The translations under genes and the position numbers were made by a program. A stretch of DNA of 64,000 bases, taken from assembly GCA_008360975.2 (NCBI GenBank), contig CM039184.1:33653797-33717796 (forward strand), given 5' to 3'. The notes under the pieces were generated by a model that was not told the DNA's origin, made no database searches, and saw only the letters and a program-made list of their open reading frames with translations. The first letter of the stretch is position 1. Every line of letters begins with the position of its first letter. Of this stretch, positions 58,436 to 64,000 are shown piece after piece. The DNA is from Lichenostomus cassidix. Lineage: Eukaryota > Chordata > Aves > Passeriformes > Meliphagidae.

Positions 58436-60723
58436 CATTAAGAGAGGTTTAAATCCCCTGAGCAGCTCCTGCCAATGCCCCCTGTGCCTGATTGGCTGCT
58501 GAGGGCTTCCAGGTCCTGATGGGGCTTGGGGCTGCCATTCCTATGTCCCTTGGCTCAGGAATACCCCTGTACAGCTTGATATAATCCTCACTCCCAGACT
58601 TGCCCCAGACTCAAAATTGTCTTTGAACTTCATTTATTTCTTGTAATGCCAGCACCTTCGTGTGCACACCCATAAACATAAACATATTAAATAAAATTCA
58701 CAGTGTATGACATCACCAGCCATGTGCCTAAGTAGAAATTTTGAACCCTGTGATCTCTGTCTTCCTCTCTTCTCAAAATGGGCAATGGCCTTGTGCTTCA
58801 GATGAAATCATGATACTCCCAAAACAACAGAAAACATGGAGATCTGTTTGAATATGCTCTGGATTCTGTCCATGAAAAGTACATATGAGCATGAGAAAAT
58901 TAACAGCTTATTTGGAGAAATGCCATACAAATTATTCAGGCATCAGTGTAAGAAGAGTTAAGAAAAGCTTAACAAATCAGCTGTACAAACTGAATGGATA
59001 AAAGAACAAGATGTGGCAACAACATAAAACACACACTAATATATCAGAAATTATCTGACATTCAGTTAAGGATTTTTGCATACAAGCTTTGTGCTTTTCC
59101 CAAATATGGATACAATGCCCTGTATTTTTTAGGGAGGTAAACATACACAATACAAATTAATTCAAAAGGAGTACAACTTCTGGAACTTTAAACTCTGCTT
59201 CGGAGCAACTCAAAAAGCCATTAAGGCAGCTGAAAGGTATTTACACACAAATTTGATTCCTTGTACGGTAAAAGGGACAAGACAAACTTCCTTCTTGAAT
59301 GGGAACCTCTAATGATAAGATTAGATGATCAGTCATCTCAAACCTGACCCCAAATAACTGATTACCAGGGTATTTTATCTCAATTACAATGCAGTACTAG
59401 GTGGCATATAATAATCCCATGTATGTATCTTTATTAATAATGTCTGTCAGTTACAAGTTTTAAAAGATACGAAAACACAGTGGATAAGGTTGCATAAAAT
59501 CATAACTCCTTATTACTTTAACTAGCAAGGAAAGGAATTTTACCCCTCATTGACTGGAGCAGATTTAATTGAGCAATAGAGTAAATAAAATCACAGTTGG
59601 CCTTCTAAGCAGTATATGCTTTTCTGAAAAGAAAAAGAAGCATAATTTAGAGAGAATATTATTGATGTCATAATTTCGAAGTGAATGGGATTGCTAGAGA
59701 GTCATTTAAATCTGAACAAACTGCTGGAGGACACTGAAAAGAAACTGACTGTAAAAGCTTACACACTTCACAGGAAAAGAGCTTCTTGAGCACCACTATC
59801 TGAAATGCACTCAACCCTGCTCTGCTAGGCATTTAAGAACATTGGGAAAAGGCAGCAATGTCATAGGTCTAGGGGTTAAAGCCCTGGTGACACAATGTCA
59901 TGGAGTCAGACCCCATAATAAAATTTGTTCTTGCAATTTTCCTTGTAAAGGATATGAAATTACATTTAAAATATTGCTACAGAGTCCTTCTATGAAGTTT
60001 TTGCACTTTTCAAATTCAGGAATGACAATCTTGACATTCAATGCATTATTTGCTTACAAAAAGTAGTGTTGCCTGGAATAAAACACAAAACCTTTCCAAA
60101 CAGCGTTAAGAATGATGATATAAAAGCAAGTCTTTAACTGAAAGCTTTCAGGTGCACATTATGGCTATATGCACACATGATACAGTATTTCTACAATTTT
60201 TATAAAGTGAGTTAATTAGTACATCTAAAAAATATTGTCCAGTTAGAAGAGCAGTTGTTTAGGTAATTTCTCCCTGGGTTCTGCCCCACTGGAGCCCCCC
60301 CGCCCCGATCTTTTAGCCCTACATTTTATGATGTCTATGGTGTGTGGTGCAAAACAAAGTCTCCTTGATAGACTAAAAAGCAAGACTAAACACACTTCCA
60401 AGAAGGTAGCATATGTGAGAAAGTGCAATTACTATGCTAAAGTGACAAAGTGTTAGAAACTATACAGCTATATATTAAAATCTATAAAGCTACAGATACA
60501 TAAAAAGCAAAAATCTTTAGGCATCAGTAGTACAGACAATTATAAATAGTGTATCTCTGAACTTTACAGTTTTTGATTTTGCAAAGTAAGTATGTGTCTA
60601 TCAGGATTTTCAAATATTGTTGTTCCTTTAAGATTTTGAGAAAAACAATACCAACTATGCAGCAACAAATACATATAGGAAAAATGGAAAAATGAAAAAA
60701 GTGATTATTATATAGACACAAAC
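58436..60723. other. non-coding DNA inside the DDX60 relic
   Basis: No DDX60 motif or other exon is recognised. A GC-richer patch at 58,440-58,680 may be an unrecognised old repeat. Confidence 0.45.
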
Positions 60724-60884
60724 TGTGAATAATCCAGGCAGTTTATCAAATTCTCAAATCCAAAATATCTAAGGCATTTGGCAATCCTTTGACTAGCTGC
60801 TGTCTCCAGTAAATCATGCTATTTATCCAGTACAGAATGGATTCTTCTCATGCTTCAATAGTTATTCTTAGATATTTTGTTCTT
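60724..60884 (-). pseudogene. DDX60: DDX60 relic exon with two stop codons
   Basis: A good acceptor (ttttttctcccaaggcag) precedes 60,884. The frame reads KNKISKNNY-stop-SMRRIHSVLDK-stop-HDLLETAASQRIAKCLRYFGF then ENLINCLDYS, matching DDX60 (K-R-I-H-S...EKY.ELL...IARCLKYLGF). The stops are TGA at 60,855-60,857 and TAG at 60,819-60,821; the second sits where human has Tyr. The donor after 60,724 (gtttgt) is weak. Confidence 0.82.
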
Positions 60885-62099
60885 CTGCCTTGGGAGAAAA
60901 AAGACAAACAAACAAAACCCAACAGCCCTAATGATTGTCACATTCACTAATTTTGCTTTTGAGAAACTTTCCCTAATGAAAAAACTCTCAGAAATCAGTG
61001 ATTCTCACCAATGTCCCAATCTGTACAGAAATCAGCATACATTATAGGTGTATTTAAAAATGAAAATGCATGCATATTCTCTCTGCAAAAGTACAGCATG
61101 CATTTTCCTATGGTGTCCCACATCATTCCAGCTTCCAGTTCTATAAATCATAGGCACCTGCTGATCTGGGTGAATAGCTACTGATGCCAGCCCACCCTTA
61201 ACTGAGTCATTGCTTCAAGTGTAACTAGGTGTACTTAGTGACTAGGTGTAACTTTCCCAGTAATTCTACACTAACTGACAATATGCTAAACCTTATGTTA
61301 GATGATCCAGCTTGAAAACAAAACAAAAAGCTGCAAGAAGTTAGTATGCAGAAAAATGGAAATTATTAGTATGAAAATGTCACACTAAAGGCTCATGCCA
61401 GTTGTTTATAATCCCCTTTCATTCCTAGAGAGTGTATCAGTTTATCAGAATAGTTCAAATTGAGCAGCTTCAACAGTCTTGAACTGAATGGCCTGTGGGT
61501 CAGGGCAACCACAAAATAGCAATGCATCACCTGATCCTGCACCAGAGCCCCTGGCTGACACCACTGAGGGGGTTTACTAGGCAGGAGAGAGGCCATTACC
61601 CCCAGTGGATGCATACCTCAATCATGGACCTTTTTATATCTTATTGCTCATCCTGTGAGGGATGTATCTTCATCATCACTGCTAGGAATTTAGAAAAAAC
61701 ACAAATGCACTAAGATAAGTGAGCTTGACATAAGTACACCCTCAAAAAGCACAATATGGGTCTATCATGTACCTTAGCATGTTTAAGCATTCTTTCTTTT
61801 TCTGCTACTCAGCTGGCCCGACATAATCTACAATATACCTATTATGAAAAATTACTTCTTACAAATCTCAGATGATGCCAAGCTGATGAATTGCTGTTAT
61901 GCCTAGAAAACTCCTCAGATACAGAATAGGCCTCTTTCACAAACTAATTTCCTTGAAGTGATCTGAGCTGCACAGAAAACTCTTAGTATGAAAACACTGT
62001 ACTATGACAGTAGGCAGTTTGTTAGTAAGTTATTCTCTAGTCCTCAGAGTTAATTCTTGCCATCCCCTCCAAATAAACCACAAAAATATGTACACTTAC
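60885..62099 (-). other. DDX60: former DDX60 intron
   Basis: Lies between two recognisable relic exons. No exon is seen. The open frames near 61,400-61,710 have no known domain. Confidence 0.5.
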
Positions 62100-62343
62100 T
62101 TTATCTAGGGATTGTTCTTTCCACAGCTGAAAACAGACATTCAAAGCAGACATTTCTGCAGTATATTTCACAGAATTATTTTGGCAAGTTTCCAGGAAAA
62201 CTTGTACCTTATTTATTCCAGACCTAAAATTGTGTTTAATTTGGATGTTAATGCAAAGGTTTTTCCATTGTTTCCACTTTTTTTCCCTCTTCATCTTTTA
62301 TCCATTTCTGATTCTGTTCAATGATTTTTTCTGCTTTTGAATT
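62100..62343 (-). pseudogene. DDX60: DDX60 relic exon with frameshift
   Basis: Acceptor atcaatag before 62,343 and donor gtaagt after 62,100 are still present. The first frame reads NSKAEKIIEQNQKWIKDEEG, and the match continues in the +1 frame as KWKQWKNLCINIQIKHNF then RSGINKVQVFLETC and SALNVCFQLWKEQ. The two halves match one continuous stretch of human DDX60 (SGIK...FL.SC...L.AWKE). The switch falls at a run of seven A, where one A too many explains the break. Beyond the A run the first frame stops at a TAA. Confidence 0.8.
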
Positions 62344-64000
62344 CTATTGATAATCAAATTACATATGAAGTATTTATGCAATTTTAGCTAAGAAATGCTA
62401 AATTTCTTCCATAAATTCCAAGTTCGTTGCTGTATAAACCTGATTTATGTTTTCCATTTCCTCTTATATAAAATATTTACAAAACAAAATCATAGTCAGT
62501 GTATATAGTAGTAACCCAGTGATAATGAAACATATCCATACACTGTGAAGAAAACATGGCCAAGGCCAAAGTGATATTAAGGCTTTGAGAACCCTCTGAT
62601 CTTTGTTCTGACTAAAGGGACACATATGTATCATTATATGAGCAGGTTAATAAAAACCCCCCACAAAGCAGCAGTGATATTCAACCGATTACTTCACATA
62701 TTCTGTCTAAAACCTTTTTTTCTATTGCGTTATTCAAACTTTTAAAAGCAAATTTATATTTTTTCACTCTTTATCAGCTACTATAAAAATATGACATTTA
62801 GAATAAACAACCATTTCAAAAAATATTAGTAATTCATTTGCTAATTAAACTGAACAGTAATAATAGTAATAATAACACCTAAAGCACTGATTTCCTCATA
62901 TGCATTTGCCATTCCTCTGTCCTGTCCCATTTTGTGTGTATTACCCAAGAAGCAAAATAATTGCTCTTCCCACATAAGTAGTGTGAATGACCCCACTTTT
63001 AGGCCTCTATTCCCACAAGAAACACTCTGAAAAGATGTGAGATTTGCAAGCTCAATAAAGGGCCTATAGTGATCCTTTGTTATCACCATGCATCACTAAA
63101 CAAACACCAGATTGAAGAGGCTTATGATGAAGTCTCATTAACATTTTGAACTGTACTTTTGAGGCAATGTGTGTCTGCATGCATTAAATAACAGTCATTC
63201 AGATGCCAGTGTACTAGGCAGAACCTAAAACCCAAACTAAACTTACACACAGAGATCATATGATGGAGCACTAGTCCATTCAACATACATCTCTGCAATT
63301 CTAAAAGTTAAATTTCAGCAAATCTTAGCAAATTATCCCAAGAATTATGTAATCATATCCGAGTATCTCTTTATTCCATGATGCAAAGTAGAGGAATAAT
63401 ATTAAGGCAGCAAAATCAAATATTCAGACACTAAATAATGACAAAATGAAAGGCTATGCCATGTATACCATATGCAAGCCTCTATGAGACCTTAGCAGTG
63501 AGACAGATGTCCAGTCTGTACAACTATGAGTCTGCACAAATGTACACTCTGCTTTCAAAGTTGTTACATTCAGGAACTTGAAAGACTTGTGAAAGGGCTG
63601 AAGTGTGTACATGAAAAGCATTAGCTTCTACTAGATATACAACTGACCAAAATTTAAGGTGTTTGGTTAAAAACATTTCCAAAGTTACCAATCCATGTAG
63701 AATGCTGGCAAAGTATCAAAACCATTATGTCTGCTTTAATAATAATATACTTAGAATAAAAGCTCTATAATAAACATTACAAAAAAAAAGAGTTTTGATT
63801 AAAGGGCCTTCCTCAAACCATATGAAAGTTTGACACAGACAGAAGAGAATTAGCTTCCTACCTGGATTTCTGATCGGGGTTTTTTTTTTGAAACTCACTG
63901 ACTGTCAATTACTGCTCTATTTCTCTCTCCAAGAAAATATGTTAGAAAATTCTCTGCACTTTTATTTTTGCCTTGATCTGCAAAAGATATTCATTTTTCT
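62344..64000. other. non-coding DNA upstream of the DDX60 relic exons
   Basis: More 5' exons of DDX60 would be expected on the - strand here or beyond. I recognised none. The 82-codon frame at 62,841-63,089 does not resemble DDX60. Confidence 0.45.

Larger units (their letters stand above)
55336..62343 (-). pseudogene. DDX60: DDX60 remnant, helicase core missing
   Basis: DDX60 is a large (about 1,700 residues in human) interferon-inducible DExD/H-box RNA helicase that assists RIG-I-like sensing in the cytosol. Four - strand pieces match it in order: a segment like human residues about 610-670 (62,100-62,343), the next segment (60,724-60,884), and the last two coding exons (55,519-55,581; 55,336-55,438). 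The second piece has two in-frame stops and the first a one-base frameshift. Between 60.7 and 55.6 kb I see no exon for motifs I-VI (Walker A SGKT, DEVH, SAT, GRAGRRG), which should fill some 850 codons. ANXA10-DDX60 synteny supports the identity. A functional DDX60 elsewhere in the genome is possible. Upstream exons would lie beyond about 62.4 kb; none was recognised to 64 kb. Confidence 0.82.

Noticed and set aside
59400..59470. Possible DDX60 segment (a Y-M-G phrase on the - strand)
   Set aside because: Only three residues match. Flanking codons do not follow DDX60 and a stop interrupts the frame.

Overview
This is vertebrate nuclear DNA, almost certainly from a bird. It is AT-rich and intron-rich, carries CR1 LINE fragments (avian/reptilian type) and short solo retroviral LTRs, and its genes are split by GT-AG introns. 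I cannot name the species.

Layout: (1) 1-27,460 holds no exon I can recognise. It contains CR1 remnants, four solo LTRs (4249-5010, 9453-9714, 10215-10535, 24655-24916) and a long pentanucleotide microsatellite. It is either intergenic or the large first intron of ANXA10. (2) 27,461-41,180 (+) carries exons 2-12 of annexin A10 (ANXA10), intact to the stop codon; the tiny first coding exon is not found. (3) A CpG-island promoter near 42.85-43.7 kb starts an eight-exon gene (43,263-52,065, +) for a protein of about 998 residues: RING, B-box, coiled coil, a segment that closely resembles the GLEBS (RAE1/BUB3-binding) motif of nucleoporin NUP98, then a long Ser/Thr-rich tail with two FxFG motifs. 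I know of no mammalian TRIM protein built this way, so no symbol is given. (4) 55.3-62.4 kb (-) holds relics of DDX60, the interferon-linked DExD/H-box helicase gene that neighbours ANXA10 in mammals. Four exon-like pieces are recognisable. Two of them carry stops or a frameshift, and no exon of the helicase core is visible between them, so I read it as a pseudogene. (5) The rest of 56-64 kb is CR1 debris and AT-rich sequence with one unexplained ORF.

The order ANXA10 - RING/GLEBS gene - DDX60 matches mammalian ANXA10-DDX60 synteny with one extra gene between them. The RING/GLEBS gene and the DDX60 relic are tail to tail. Similarities to NUP98, DDX60 and ANXA10 are judged from memory of those proteins; no database search was run.
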